Below, in pieces: positions 1-9,207 of a stretch of 37,920 bases of DNA. A program made the position numbers and the translations under genes. Numbering within the stretch: the stretch's first letter is position 1; each line of letters starts with the position of its first letter. Source of the stretch: Terriglobia bacterium (GTDB taxonomy: Bacteria > Acidobacteriota > Terriglobia > UBA7540); NCBI GenBank assembly GCA_030041095.1, contig JASHON010000022.1, positions 1 through 37,920 on the forward strand. The letters run 5' to 3'. Under the pieces are notes generated by a model. That model was not told where the DNA came from. It did not search any database and saw only the letters and a program-made list of their open reading frames with translations.

Positions 1-526
1 GCGCTTCCGCCCAGATTTGAGCATCAGGAACTTCAGAGATGGGGTTTCCACAGCGCGCCCGTATGAAGTGCACACCGTCCGTCAGGAGGGATTCGCCTTC
101 GCAGAGCTTCACCTTCTTACTGCTCCAGAAAAGACCGTCTCCGATCCGATAGGCGACGTACGCATATTCATCTTTCTTGAGCTTGATCATACGATACTTG
201 GCGAGGTTGAAGTCAGCGTATGCACGGGCATCCACAGGGTCTCGTTCGATCGCTGCCTTGAGTTGAGCAAGACTATGGATCCCTCCCGGACTTACCGAGT
301 AAGGAAAGATGTATGGATGTTCCGGAGTGGACGGAAACCCGAGTTGCCGTTTTCCAAAGTCGAGCGCCTGCTGCCAAGCCGAGGGTGTAAAATCGGAAGA
401 AGGCCGGGGCGCAAACACCCAAACCGCCAGGAAAGCGATGACTGCAAAAATTGTCAGACCAACCCGAAGCCGCAGGGAACTTCCTGCGCCCTTCTTACTT
501 GACCGTGCCCTGCCTCGATGAGACAT
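1..526 (-). CDS. Membrane-anchored hypothetical protein, C-terminus cut by window edge
   Basis: An open frame on the minus strand runs from an ATG at 526 to the left edge without a stop, about 175 codons. It has a basic N-terminus (MSHRGRARSSKK), one hydrophobic segment at about residues 20-37 that looks like a signal anchor, and then a soluble domain. A motif reading ARCGNPISEVP lies near the truncated end. I associate similar ARCGN-containing membrane proteins with acidobacteria, but their function is unknown to me. A run of G just upstream of the ATG could serve as a weak ribosome binding site. The plus-strand frames over the same bases have no domain-like features. The gene is divergent from the kinase gene. 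The coding call is fairly secure, the function is not. Confidence 0.75.
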   Translation of the reverse strand, partial: MSHRGRARSSKKGAGSSLRLRVGLTIFAVIAFLAVWVFAPRPSSDFTPSAWQQALDFGKRQLGFPSTPEHPYIFPYSVSPGGIHSLAQLKAAIERDPVDARAYADFNLAKYRMIKLKKDEYAYVAYRIGDGLFWSSKKVKLCEGESLLTDGVHFIRARCGNPISEVPDAQIWAEA

Positions 527-1070
527 AGGTTGCCCCCCGCCCTCATTTGGGTCAACTACGCTTCTGAAAACGTGCACGAGAATGTAAGGCAACCCAGATT
601 CCAAACAGCCTTCCTGATAGACAGAACTGGATTTCGATCTTGTTCAAGTCTTCTACTGAGAGTAGTATACAGGACAACCAGCCTTTTTATTCTGGTAAAC
701 ACCGTCGCCAGACTGAGCCATCACCCAAATGGTGGCAGAACATCCGGGCGGGGTTCATCATCCCGGCTATTACTAGTATTATCAACAACTAGGGAGAAGT
801 AACCCCGAGGAACAGGCTGATTGGTTAGCAAATCCCGTAGGGCGACGGCGATTGGGAAATATGAGAAATATTTTTCCCATTCTTGCCATAGCGAAGCGCG
901 AGATGGGGCAGAAATGTTGAGGCGAACTCGACAAATCCGGCGATCGCGTGAAGCCTGCGGACTCGAAAATCGATTGAAAAGTTTGGATGATAGAGTCCCG
1001 AATTCGCCCCGGCATTCGCGCCCCTGTATTCGTTGACTTGCGTCGGGATGCAGCTTAAGATTCGGATGGC
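527..1070. other. Divergent intergenic region, 544 bp
   Basis: This gap separates the left-edge minus-strand gene from the kinase gene. Short frames exist in all directions but none has a ribosome binding site or recognisable composition. The first part is relatively AT-rich and holds an 8-bp TACTAGTA palindrome near 772. The right end carries a good promoter for the kinase. No RNA gene was recognised. Confidence 0.6.
1033..1061 (+). promoter_or_regulatory. Sigma-70-like promoter for the kinase gene
   Basis: TTGACT at 1033-1038 and TAAGAT at 1056-1061 are separated by exactly 17 bases. Transcription would begin at about 1067-1069, only a few bases before the GTG start at 1071, so the mRNA would be leaderless or nearly so. 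No Shine-Dalgarno sequence precedes the GTG, which agrees with this. Identified by eye only. Confidence 0.5.
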
Positions 1071-4067
1071 GTGGACGATCCCACGACATTGATCGGGCGA
1101 GCTATTTCTCATTACCGGGTTGTCGGAAAGCTCGGTGGCGGCGGGATGGGCGTCGTTTATGAAGCCGAAGACGTGCGCCTGGGCCGCCGCGTCGCCCTCA
1201 AATTTCTGCCCGACGAACTTGCCCGTGACCCGCTCGCCCGCGAGCGCTTCCAGCGCGAGGCGCATGCCGCCTCCGCGCTGAATCATCCCAACATCTGTAC
1301 CCTTTACGACATTGACGAGGATCAGGGACGCTCGTTTCTGGCAATGGAGCGCCTGGAGGGTGCGACGCTGAAACATCTCATTGCGGGCGCGCCCCTGCCG
1401 CTCGAACAGGTCCTCGACCTCGCGGTCCAGATTGCCGATGCGCTGGATACAGCGCATGCGAAAGGCATCATCCATCGCGACATCAAACCCGCGAACATTT
1501 TTGTCACGCAACGCGGACAAGCGAAGATCCTCGACTTCGGTCTGGCGAAGTGGGCCTCTGCCGGCGTCACCCTGAGCGGTAGCGAATGCTCTCCGGATTC
1601 ACCCACTGCATCTGGCGAACTCGCCCACTTAACCAGGCCCGGCGCCGTGTTGGGCACGGTGGCGTATTTGTCTCCAGAGCAGGCGCGCGGCGATGAGCTG
1701 GACGCGCGCACGGACCTGTTCAGTTTTGGCACGGTGTTCTATGAAATGACGACAGGGAAGCGGCCATTCACTGGAGCAACCGACGCGATGGTTTTTGACG
1801 CCATCCTGAACCGGGCTCCGGTTTTGCCCGCCCAACTGAATCCCGAACTGCCTGCTCAGCTCAATGAGATCATCAGCCGCCTGCTGGAGAAAGACCGCGA
1901 CTTGCGCTACCAGTCTGCCGGCGACCTGCGCGCAGATTTGAAGCAGGTGAAACGCGATCGGGAATCCAGAGGGAGCTCCGCTGCAGAGTTGCCGCCTTCG
2001 GGAACGCCTGAAATGGCGGGGCCGGCGGCGCAAAAGCGCCGGCGGTCCGCGCCGCTGCTCTCCTCACCTGGCAATCGCCGTAAAAAAGGCATCATCGCCG
2101 TAGTCATGGCAACTGCCATTGCGCTCGGCGCATACTTCTATTTCCACTCACTCCGGGCGCACAAACTTACGGATAGAGACAGTGTGGTGCTCGCGGATTT
2201 CGCCAATACGACCGGCGATCCCGTGTTCGACGGCACGCTGCGCCAGGGACTGGCAACCCAACTTGAACAATCGCCCTTTTTGAATCTGCTCTCTGACGAG
2301 CGAATTGCGCAGACGCTCACACTCATGGCCCAGCCCCGCGACGCCCGCCTGACGCAGAATCTCGCGCGCCAGGTGTGCCTGCGCACAGGAAGCGTCGCCA
2401 CTGTCGAGGGCTCCATCGCCAGCTTCGGCAGCCAATACGTGCTCGGTCTGAAGGCGATCAACTGCCATACGGGCGATCTGCTGGCTGAAGAACAGGTGAC
2501 GGCCAGCGGCAAGGAAGAAGTCATTGCTGCGCTGGGCAAGGCAGCAACGGAAATGCGGAAGAAGCTGGGCGAATCGCTCGCTTCAGTCGAGAAGTACGAT
2601 GCGCCGCTCGAGGAGGTCACCACGTCTTCACTCGCGGCGCTGCACGCCTACAGCCTGGGGGATCGCGCTTTCGTCGTAAAAAACGATCCTGCCGCTTCAG
2701 TCCCGTTCTTCCAACAGGCCATCAACCTCGATCGAAGCTTCGCCATGGCCTACGGGTCTCTGGCAGACAGCTACTCCAATTTAGGTGATACCGTGCTGGC
2801 GGCTGAAAACATGAAAACGGCGTATGCGCTGCGCCTCCGGGTAAGTGAGCGTGAAAGACTCTCTATCGATGCAACCTACGAGTGGATCGTCACCGGAGAC
2901 CTGCTGGCAGCTAACCGAGCCGCTGAATTATGGGTCGAGACCTATCCACGCGACGACGGCCCCTGGGTCGACCTTGGCGCTGGGTACACCATCTTGGGGC
3001 GTCAGCACAAGGCTCTTGCTGCCTGTAAGGAGGCCTTGAAACTCAACCCCGGCAGCGGCATCAACTACAATAATCTTGTGGATGTGAATCTGCTCCTGGA
3101 CCGGCTCGGTGCAGCAAAAACCATGGCGCAGGAGGCGCAATCACGAAATCTCAGCTCGCCGCTGATCCACGAGGCTCTCTACATCCTTGATTTTCTCGAG
3201 AATGACAAGGCTGGGATGGAGCGCGAGGCGGCTGCGGTGATGGGCCAGCCAGGCGACGAAGAGTTGATGTTGCAGATCGAATCGGACACCGCAGCGTACC
3301 ACGGCGAATTCACGAAGGCCCGCGAGCTGACCCGCCGCGCCATCGAATCAGCTCAAGGCAACGGAGACAAAGAGACCGCAGCCGACTATGAGGCCGAAGC
3401 CGCGGTGCGCGAGGCGCTGGTGGGAAATAAAGGCCTGGCGAGAGAACGGGCGCAGGCGGCGCTGGCGGTCTCCAACGGCCGGGATACGGAAGGGGTTTCC
3501 GCAATCGCGCTGGCGTTGGCGGGTGAATCGGCGGAAGCTCTCCGGCTCGCCAGCGACCTCAACAAGCGATTCCCGAAGGATACGGTGGCGCAATACGATT
3601 ATCTTCCCATGATCCGCGCCGCGAGCATGCTGGGCACACGCGGTGGCTCGAATGACGCGGGCGAAGCTATTCAGTCGCTGGCAAAAGCTGAGCCCTACGA
3701 GCTGGGCTTCCCCGTGGCCTACTTCAATTTCTCGCTCTATCCTGTTTACCTGCGAGGTGAAGCGTATCTCGAAGCGCGACAAGGCGCGGCGGCCGCCAGC
3801 GAATTCGAGAAGATTCTCAACCACCCCGGTATTGTCCAAAATGAGCCCATCGCAGCGCTCGCCCATCTTGGTCTTGGTCGCGCTTACGCCCGGGAGGCTG
3901 CGTCATCCGTTTCCGGCGAGAAGGGCGGCGCCAAGACGCCGCTACAACAAGGTGCTCTGTCCAAGGCGCACGCTGCCTACCAGGATTTCTTAGACATCTG
4001 GCAAAACGCCGATCCCGATATCCCCATCCTGAAGCAGGCTGAAGCGGAGGACGCTAAGATCAGGTAG
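1071..4067 (+). CDS. Serine/threonine protein kinase with transmembrane segment and C-terminal TPR region
   Basis: This Hanks-type kinase is predicted to phosphorylate Ser/Thr on unknown targets. The glycine-rich loop lies at residues 21-29 (LGGGGMGVV), the ATP-binding lysine is K44, the catalytic loop HRDIKPAN spans 135-142 with D137, and DFG is at 155-157. An activation-segment motif ([13 protein letters not shown]) follows. After a proline/basic linker a single hydrophobic helix at about 340-360 anchors the protein, so the kinase domain would be cytoplasmic. The remaining 600 or so residues are helical repeats with TPR character, predicted outside the membrane. The start is GTG at 1071; the ATG at 1066 is out of frame. 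Kinase-TPR fusions of this layout are abundant in acidobacteria. The substrate and the signal are unknown. Confidence 0.93.
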   Translation: MDDPTTLIGRAISHYRVVGKLGGGGMGVVYEAEDVRLGRRVALKFLPDELARDPLARERFQREAHAASALNHPNICTLYDIDEDQGRSFLAMERLEGATLKHLIAGAPLPLEQVLDLAVQIADALDTAHAKGIIHRDIKPANIFVTQRGQAKILDFGLAKWASAGVTLSGSECSPDSPTASGELAHLTRPGAVLGTVAYLSPEQARGDELDARTDLFSFGTVFYEMTTGKRPFTGATDAMVFDAILNRAPVLPAQLNPELPAQLNEIISRLLEKDRDLRYQSAGDLRADLKQVKRDRESRGSSAAELPPSGTPEMAGPAAQKRRRSAPLLSSPGNRRKKGIIAVVMATAIALGAYFYFHSLRAHKLTDRDSVVLADFANTTGDPVFDGTLRQGLATQLEQSPFLNLLSDERIAQTLTLMAQPRDARLTQNLARQVCLRTGSVATVEGSIASFGSQYVLGLKAINCHTGDLLAEEQVTASGKEEVIAALGKAATEMRKKLGESLASVEKYDAPLEEVTTSSLAALHAYSLGDRAFVVKNDPAASVPFFQQAINLDRSFAMAYGSLADSYSNLGDTVLAAENMKTAYALRLRVSERERLSIDATYEWIVTGDLLAANRAAELWVETYPRDDGPWVDLGAGYTILGRQHKALAACKEALKLNPGSGINYNNLVDVNLLLDRLGAAKTMAQEAQSRNLSSPLIHEALYILDFLENDKAGMEREAAAVMGQPGDEELMLQIESDTAAYHGEFTKARELTRRAIESAQGNGDKETAADYEAEAAVREALVGNKGLARERAQAALAVSNGRDTEGVSAIALALAGESAEALRLASDLNKRFPKDTVAQYDYLPMIRAASMLGTRGGSNDAGEAIQSLAKAEPYELGFPVAYFNFSLYPVYLRGEAYLEARQGAAAASEFEKILNHPGIVQNEPIAALAHLGLGRAYAREAASSVSGEKGGAKTPLQQGALSKAHAAYQDFLDIWQNADPDIPILKQAEAEDAKIR

Positions 4068-4362
4068 CTTGCGCCCGATTGGGCGGACATGGCGTGTCAC
4101 AGGGTAACCGGATAGATACGGGAACCGCTCTGTGGCGTTGGGCTTGCCCGAAGGCGCCAGGCGCGCAGTAGAAATTCGCCGAAGTCCCTGCCGCCATTAG
4201 GGTTGCCTCATTTTTGCCACTCCTGTGCCTGAGGCGTGATTTCGATCTTTCCGTTCTGTGATACAATTCAAGATATTTACTCTAGAATTAACCGGCCTTG
4301 GCGGTGTGGTGTTGTCGTCCCGCGCCGCGAGGCTCCAACCGAGGCAAAGGAGGTTGCAGGCG
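4068..4362. other. Intergenic region with a nested hairpin after the kinase gene
   Basis: These 295 bases separate the kinase from the S53 peptidase. A nested hairpin at 4134-4158 has outer arms GGCG/CGCC and inner arms GGGC/GCCC. It has no T run, so it is a poor intrinsic terminator. A smaller CGCCC/GGGCG hairpin lies just after the stop codon. TACAAT at 4262-4267 is a possible -10 box but no convincing -35 was found. The frame continues open upstream of 4363, but the strong ribosome binding site there argues against an earlier start. Confidence 0.4.
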
Positions 4363-5706
4363 ATGAATTCACAGTGGATGAGTCGAAGGTACACGTCCGT
4401 GATTACGGTGGCAAGTGTGCTGATGTTCGGTCTCGCGTCTCTAACCGGAGCTCAAAATTCCCCTGTTGCTGGCGCCAACGCTGGTCCGGGCACGATCCAG
4501 GCAAAGCCGGGCAGAGGCAGAGTCATCATTCCTGCTTCCAGCCAGTCGGAAGCGAGCGATGCAGGACTTCGCGCCCATACCAACATCGAGGTATTTGTCC
4601 CTGATACTTTGCAGCCAGACGAGGCGCCTCCCTCTTCCGGCTACGCTTATGAAACTCCGGCGTCGCTGGCCTGTATTTACCAGTTGGTTCCCGTTTCGCC
4701 GGGATGCAATCCGAATACCGTCACAGCCAACCCTACGGGAGGCAGCAAAATGATTGCGATCGTGGACGCGTATAGCGATCCGCACGCCGCTTCAGATTTG
4801 GCATACTTTTCGGAGCAGTTTGGGCTGCCGTTTTCCACCTCCCAGTTCAGCGTGGTGTTCGCGGATGGCCAACCGCCCGAGGAGGATCCAACGGGCGAAT
4901 GGGAATTGGAGGAGTCGCTCGACATCGAGTATACGCATGCCATGGCTCCCCAAGCCCAGATTGTCCTGGTGGAAGCGGCGTCGAACTCGCTTAGTGGCCT
5001 TTTGCAGGGCGTGGTGGTCGCGACGAACGAAGTGAGTTGCGGTCTGCCAATCTGCGCGGGAGTTGGGAACGGCGCCGGCGAGGTTTCCATGAGCTGGGGC
5101 ACTGGCGAATTCCCGAGCGAAACGTCACTTGACCCGTATTTCACGGGAAGGAATGTGGTTTATGTGGCCGCCGCTGGCGATTCGCCGGGAACCCTTTGGC
5201 CGAGCACCTCGCCCAACGTGGTGGCTGCAGGCGGCACCACGACTGCTCGCAGTATCGTCACCGGTGACTTCCTGAGAGAAATTACCTGGAGCTCGGGGGG
5301 TGGGGGCACAAGCCTTTACGAAGCACGCCCCAGCTACCAGCGTGCTGTGAATAATCTTCAAGGGTCTTACCGGGGTGTTCCGGATCTTTCGTTTGACTCG
5401 AATCCCTACACTGGAGTCTGGGTGTGGGACAGCAATTACTTTCAGGATTTGGGAGGCAGTGGCTGGTTCATCGTCGGTGGAACCAGCGTTGCGGCGCAAG
5501 CCCTGGCGGGCATCATCAACGCAGCAGGCAGTTTCTTCCCCTCAACCGCAGCCGAGCTCACGACCATCTACCAAAACCGCTTGGATTCCAACTATTTCAG
5601 GGAGATTCCGTACGGTACCTGTGGGCCGTACTCGGGCATTTTCGCAACGAGCGGCTGGGACCCCTGCACCGGAGTGGGAAGTTCCACCGGGACGGGAGGG
5701 AAGTGA
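4363..5706 (+). CDS. Secreted S53 (sedolisin/kumamolisin-family) serine peptidase
   Basis: This is an acid-type endopeptidase of MEROPS family S53 with a Ser-Glu-Asp site. The start at 4363 is chosen because AAAGGAGG lies at 4346-4353 and the first 30 residues then form a clean signal peptide ending near LTGAQ. The putative catalytic pair is E183/D187 in EESLDIEY, the oxyanion aspartate is D273 in AAAGDSPG, and the nucleophile is S375 in GGTSVAA. The spacings resemble those of kumamolisin. The usual GTSxxxP proline is replaced (GGTSVAAQA). The C-terminal SGWDPCTGVG resembles the calcium-binding end of the family. Only about 65 residues lie between the signal peptide and the catalytic domain, so the large S53 pro-domain is absent. 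Predicted exported; the substrate is unknown. Confidence 0.88.
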   Translation: MNSQWMSRRYTSVITVASVLMFGLASLTGAQNSPVAGANAGPGTIQAKPGRGRVIIPASSQSEASDAGLRAHTNIEVFVPDTLQPDEAPPSSGYAYETPASLACIYQLVPVSPGCNPNTVTANPTGGSKMIAIVDAYSDPHAASDLAYFSEQFGLPFSTSQFSVVFADGQPPEEDPTGEWELEESLDIEYTHAMAPQAQIVLVEAASNSLSGLLQGVVVATNEVSCGLPICAGVGNGAGEVSMSWGTGEFPSETSLDPYFTGRNVVYVAAAGDSPGTLWPSTSPNVVAAGGTTTARSIVTGDFLREITWSSGGGGTSLYEARPSYQRAVNNLQGSYRGVPDLSFDSNPYTGVWVWDSNYFQDLGGSGWFIVGGTSVAAQALAGIINAAGSFFPSTAAELTTIYQNRLDSNYFREIPYGTCGPYSGIFATSGWDPCTGVGSSTGTGGK

Positions 5707-5800
5707 CGAACCGTTAGCCGATGAGGCGATTCGGCATGGGCCGGAAAAGCCCGAAAAGAGGGGAAGCAGCGCCGGCCCGCGGCCGAGAGGCGGCGCATCA

Positions 5801-5823
5801 GGAGTGCAAAGCACCGTCCTTTT
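5801..5823 (+). terminator. Possible intrinsic terminator of the S53 peptidase gene
   Basis: The arm GGAGTGC (5801-5807) is followed by an AAA loop and then GCAC and TCC separated by a 2-base bulge. Four T residues follow at 5820-5823. A second GC-rich inverted repeat, GCGCCG/CGGCGC, lies upstream at 5769-5796. The U run is short, so termination may be inefficient. Confidence 0.35.
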
Positions 5824-5927
5824 AGCTTGCCTGAAAGCGCATTGGACCGCAGTTCGCGCCACGGATTGGGTTCGGTCTATGCCCCGGCTTCTGTGTTAAA
5901 CTCGGCTCTTCTCAAAGCCCGCTCGCC

Positions 5928-7136
5928 ATGTTGTGGTACCTCATTCCTGCCGGTCTGCTTGCTGTCCAGAGCGTCTGGTCGCTTGCGGACGGATACCGCT
6001 TTCTCAGGTTGGTTCGGCGTGACCGGAGACACCGGAGAACCAGTCAACATCCCCGGGCTGCAGTCGTTGTTCCGTGTAAAGGATTGACGAAGGATCTCCG
6101 TCGCAATGCACCGCTCTTTTTGAATCTGGACTATCCCTGCTATCAAATCATTTTCGTTGTCGCCTCGGAATGCGATCCCGCCTATGGCTTTCTCTTCCAG
6201 CTCATTGAAGAATCGGCGCAAGGTTCACCTTCAGGGAGACAATGCAGAATCGTAGTGGCCGGTTACTCCGAAGCGAACGGAGCAAAAGTGAACAACCTGC
6301 TCGCGGGTGTGGCTGCCGCGGATCCTGATTGCGAAATCGTGGCTTTTGGAGACATGGACGCCAGGCCGGAAAAAGACTGGCTGAAGTGCCTCGTGGCTCC
6401 TGTTGCCAACCGGTCAGCGACTGTCAGCACGGGTTATCGGTGGTATTTGCCGTCCGCGGGTTTTGGCTCACGCCTTCGTGCTGCGTGGGACACTTCTATC
6501 GCTACAATGATGGGCGACCACGGACATAACTTCGCTTGGGGCGGTTCGATGGCCGTGCGAGTGGAGGATTTTAACCGGCTGGGAATTGCGGAGCGTTATT
6601 GGCAGAACACTGTGAGTGACGACTATGCCCTCACGCGAGCCGTCCGGGACGCTGGTGGAGAAATCCGGTTCGTATCCCGTTGCCTGGTTGCATCGGAGGG
6701 TGATTGCTCTGTCGGCGAATTCTGGCGTTGGAGCACCCGCCAGATTGTTATCACTCGTGTTTACGCCCCGCGCTATTGGTATCTGGGCCTTGCCTCTTAC
6801 AGCCTTTACGCAATCACTTTCCTCTGGGGGCTCGGCGCGCTCATCCTGGCGGGCCTTCCCATCGTATCGAAGATTGCTCTCTGCAGCTTCCTGGCCTTTA
6901 TTGTTCTCCTTGGCGTTGCCAAGGGATGGCTGCGCGAGATCACGGCGCGAGAGATTTTCCCGGATGAACGCTCGTCGCTCGACCGCTACGGTGGCTGCTA
7001 CTGGCAACTTGCGCCCCTTGTTCCCTGGGTGATGCTGCTTAACTTTGCCGTGGCGGGTTTTCTCCGGCGGATCGAGTGGTGTGGCACGGTCTACGAGCTC
7101 AGATCAGCCCACGAGTTAAAGGTGGTTGGGAAATAG
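5928..7136 (+). CDS. Membrane glycosyltransferase, ceramide glucosyltransferase-like (GT2/GT21)
   Basis: The protein of 402 residues has one N-terminal membrane helix (about 2-20), a cytoplasmic GT-A domain, and three further hydrophobic segments (about 285-312, 314-331 and 365-382). The catalytic domain has VVVPCKG at 47-52, the nucleotide-sugar/metal motif D142-M-D144, an acidic SDDYALTRA motif at 230-238, and RWSTRQ at 267-272, which matches the (Q/R)xxRW-type region of processive and GT21 enzymes. The family transfers a sugar from a nucleotide donor to a lipid such as ceramide, hopanoid or another membrane lipid; which one cannot be told here. No ribosome binding site is evident. TAAACT at 5897-5902 could be a -10 box giving a short leader. 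It stands alone between the peptidase and the activase genes. Confidence 0.82.
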   Translation: MLWYLIPAGLLAVQSVWSLADGYRFLRLVRRDRRHRRTSQHPRAAVVVPCKGLTKDLRRNAPLFLNLDYPCYQIIFVVASECDPAYGFLFQLIEESAQGSPSGRQCRIVVAGYSEANGAKVNNLLAGVAAADPDCEIVAFGDMDARPEKDWLKCLVAPVANRSATVSTGYRWYLPSAGFGSRLRAAWDTSIATMMGDHGHNFAWGGSMAVRVEDFNRLGIAERYWQNTVSDDYALTRAVRDAGGEIRFVSRCLVASEGDCSVGEFWRWSTRQIVITRVYAPRYWYLGLASYSLYAITFLWGLGALILAGLPIVSKIALCSFLAFIVLLGVAKGWLREITAREIFPDERSSLDRYGGCYWQLAPLVPWVMLLNFAVAGFLRRIEWCGTVYELRSAHELKVVGK

Positions 7137-7279
7137 AGGCTTTTGGGGCCTCCGCCCGATGCGCGGAAACCCAATTGGGAGTAGATTTTGCGCCGTTCGC
7201 TGGCTTCCGTTTCTTCTTTCAGAGACGTTGGTCCAATAATGAGCGGCATGTTCGTAAGTCTGCGTGACGAGGTGAACCT

Positions 7280-9067
7280 ATGAGCGTTACTCCTTTTACA
7301 ACTCCTTCGCAAGTAGACCCCCCGGACGGGCTGATTCAGATTGCCTCGCGTGAGACCGTTATCCGCCAGCGCCTGGAAGAAGAGCGCCGCCGCCTTGAGC
7401 AAGAGGCAGGCATCAAAGCTACGGTTACGGATCACTTTCTACGTCCCAAGGAGAATCCGTTCCTCCGTTCTCAAAGAGACTCCACCACCATTCTGTTCGG
7501 CGGCTTGACGTGGAAACACGAGAAGCTCGTACACGGCGCGCTGGAGAGCTTGGGTTATCGGTGCGAGGCGCTTCCAGTTCCCAATAAGAAAGCCTTTCAG
7601 CTTGGAAAAGAGTACGGGAATAACGGGCAATGTAACCCTACGTACTTTACGGTCGGCAACCTTGTTGAGTACGTTCACAGCCTGGAAGAGAAGGGGTTGA
7701 CAAAGCAGGAGATCATCGACCGGTATGTTTTCTTCACGGCTGGAGCGTGTGGGCCGTGCCGGTTTGGAATGTACGAAGCGGAATACCGCCTGGCGTTGCG
7801 GAATGCGGGGTTTGACGGATTTCGCGTTCTGCTTTTCCAGCAGGGCGGCGGGCTCAGCCAGGCGGAGGCCGAGGCAGGCCTCGAGATGAACCTGGATTTC
7901 TTCTTGGGCATTCTCAACGCCCTTAACATCGGTGACGTGGTGAATGACGTCGCTTACCAGATTCGTCCATTTGAAGTGAACGCCGGCGAAACGGATCGCG
8001 TGCTGGAGGAAAGCATGGATCTCCTCCACGAAGTGATGCGGCGGAAGCAACCGTGGACGCTTGAGGGAAAGCTTGCCTCGATGTTGCGCAAATCGAAGTT
8101 TTCAGGGACGGCGACGCTTCTCGGGAAGTTCATGAACCAGCTTTACGGCGACGATTATACTGCTGCGCTCAGGGAAGTTTGCCGGCGCTTTGACGCCATC
8201 CCAATCGATCGCACGCGGGTCAAGCCCATCGTGAAAATTACGGGTGAGTTTTGGGCGCAGACGACCGAAGGCGACGGAAACTTCAACATGTTCAAGTTTC
8301 TGGAGAAGGAGGGCGCGCAGGTCCTGGTGGAACCCATCGGCACGTGGATTATGTACATGATCCATCAGGCGAAGCAGGAGATCCGGGATCACCGAGGGCT
8401 CGATCTCATCGCCAACCGCGTTTCCAAGTGGAACATCGCTAAAACACTCAACAGCCATCTCGACGTGGAGCAGAAGCTGGCCAAGCTGAGCTTCGCGGAA
8501 GGCGTGTTCAAGCGGGAATATCACAAGCTGGTGGAGACGCTTGGCGGCATTGCACATCACCTGACGGACCAGTACGAGCTGCAGCGTTTGGGTCATCCAT
8601 TTTACAACTCGCGCTCAGGGGGCGGTGAAGGCCACCTGGAAGTGGCCAAGAACATCTACTATTCGAACAAAGACTTGTGCCATATGGTGCTGAGTCTGAA
8701 ACCGTTTGGCTGCATGCCGTCGACGCAATCCGACGGCGCTCAGTCCGCCGTGGTCTCGCAATATAAGGACATGATTTTCCTTCCCATCGAGACGTCGGGC
8801 GAAGGCGATGTTAACGCTCACAGCCGCGTTCAAATGGCGCTTGGCGAGGCGAAGGTTCGGGCCAAGAACGAAATGAAGGCGATCCTCAGCGAGGTCTCCT
8901 GCTCGCTCGAAGACGTTCGAGAGTTTGTGAACGATCATCCTGAAATGCAACGGCCCATGTATAAGTTCGGACACCGGAAAGGCGCGGTGGGTGTCGCGTC
9001 GAATTTCGTTCTGCACGCGGCCGGGCGCATGAAGGCCGAGATGCGGGAGACGGTAGCCGTCGGATGA
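7280..9067 (+). CDS. COG3581-like (HgdB-related) partner protein of an acyl-CoA dehydratase activase
   Basis: The 595-residue protein resembles the C-terminal, dehydratase-like module of very large 2-hydroxyglutaryl-CoA dehydratase activase-related proteins. It is probably the electron acceptor or catalytic side of the ATP-driven reductase encoded by the next gene. Candidate iron-sulfur ligands are C118 (NNGQCNP), C157 and C160 (GACGPCRFG), C467 (KDLCHM) and C478 (KPFGCMPS). The last motif is typical of the family. The first 60 residues are charged and likely coiled. GAGGTGA precedes the ATG. In many anaerobes the homologous region is fused to the activase; here it is a separate, upstream gene. 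The substrate is unknown and I would not call it a dehydratase without biochemistry. Confidence 0.8.
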   Translation: MSVTPFTTPSQVDPPDGLIQIASRETVIRQRLEEERRRLEQEAGIKATVTDHFLRPKENPFLRSQRDSTTILFGGLTWKHEKLVHGALESLGYRCEALPVPNKKAFQLGKEYGNNGQCNPTYFTVGNLVEYVHSLEEKGLTKQEIIDRYVFFTAGACGPCRFGMYEAEYRLALRNAGFDGFRVLLFQQGGGLSQAEAEAGLEMNLDFFLGILNALNIGDVVNDVAYQIRPFEVNAGETDRVLEESMDLLHEVMRRKQPWTLEGKLASMLRKSKFSGTATLLGKFMNQLYGDDYTAALREVCRRFDAIPIDRTRVKPIVKITGEFWAQTTEGDGNFNMFKFLEKEGAQVLVEPIGTWIMYMIHQAKQEIRDHRGLDLIANRVSKWNIAKTLNSHLDVEQKLAKLSFAEGVFKREYHKLVETLGGIAHHLTDQYELQRLGHPFYNSRSGGGEGHLEVAKNIYYSNKDLCHMVLSLKPFGCMPSTQSDGAQSAVVSQYKDMIFLPIETSGEGDVNAHSRVQMALGEAKVRAKNEMKAILSEVSCSLEDVREFVNDHPEMQRPMYKFGHRKGAVGVASNFVLHAAGRMKAEMRETVAVG

Positions 9068-9207
9068 TGATTCTGGCAGATGAGTTTCCGGGATAAAGTA
9101 CGTGCCCGTCGCGTCAGTCACTGGGTGACAGCAGTGTAGCGCTGCAAGTTTACGTGGAAGAAGTGTTCGCCCGGATGGCAAAAGCGCAAGGTCAAGGGTG
9201 AGGAATT

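Noticed and set aside
632-665. T-loop-like GTTCAAGTC as part of a tRNA
   Set aside because: No acceptor stem, anticodon arm or CCA-compatible end could be built around it.
881-911. Second copy of the 15188-15272 repeat
   Set aside because: Only the 11-base string CATAGCGAAGC is shared; neither inverted arm is present.
721-1089. Short minus-strand frames (70-120 codons) in the gap before the kinase
   Set aside because: They overlap the kinase start and promoter, have no ribosome binding site, and show no domain-like composition.
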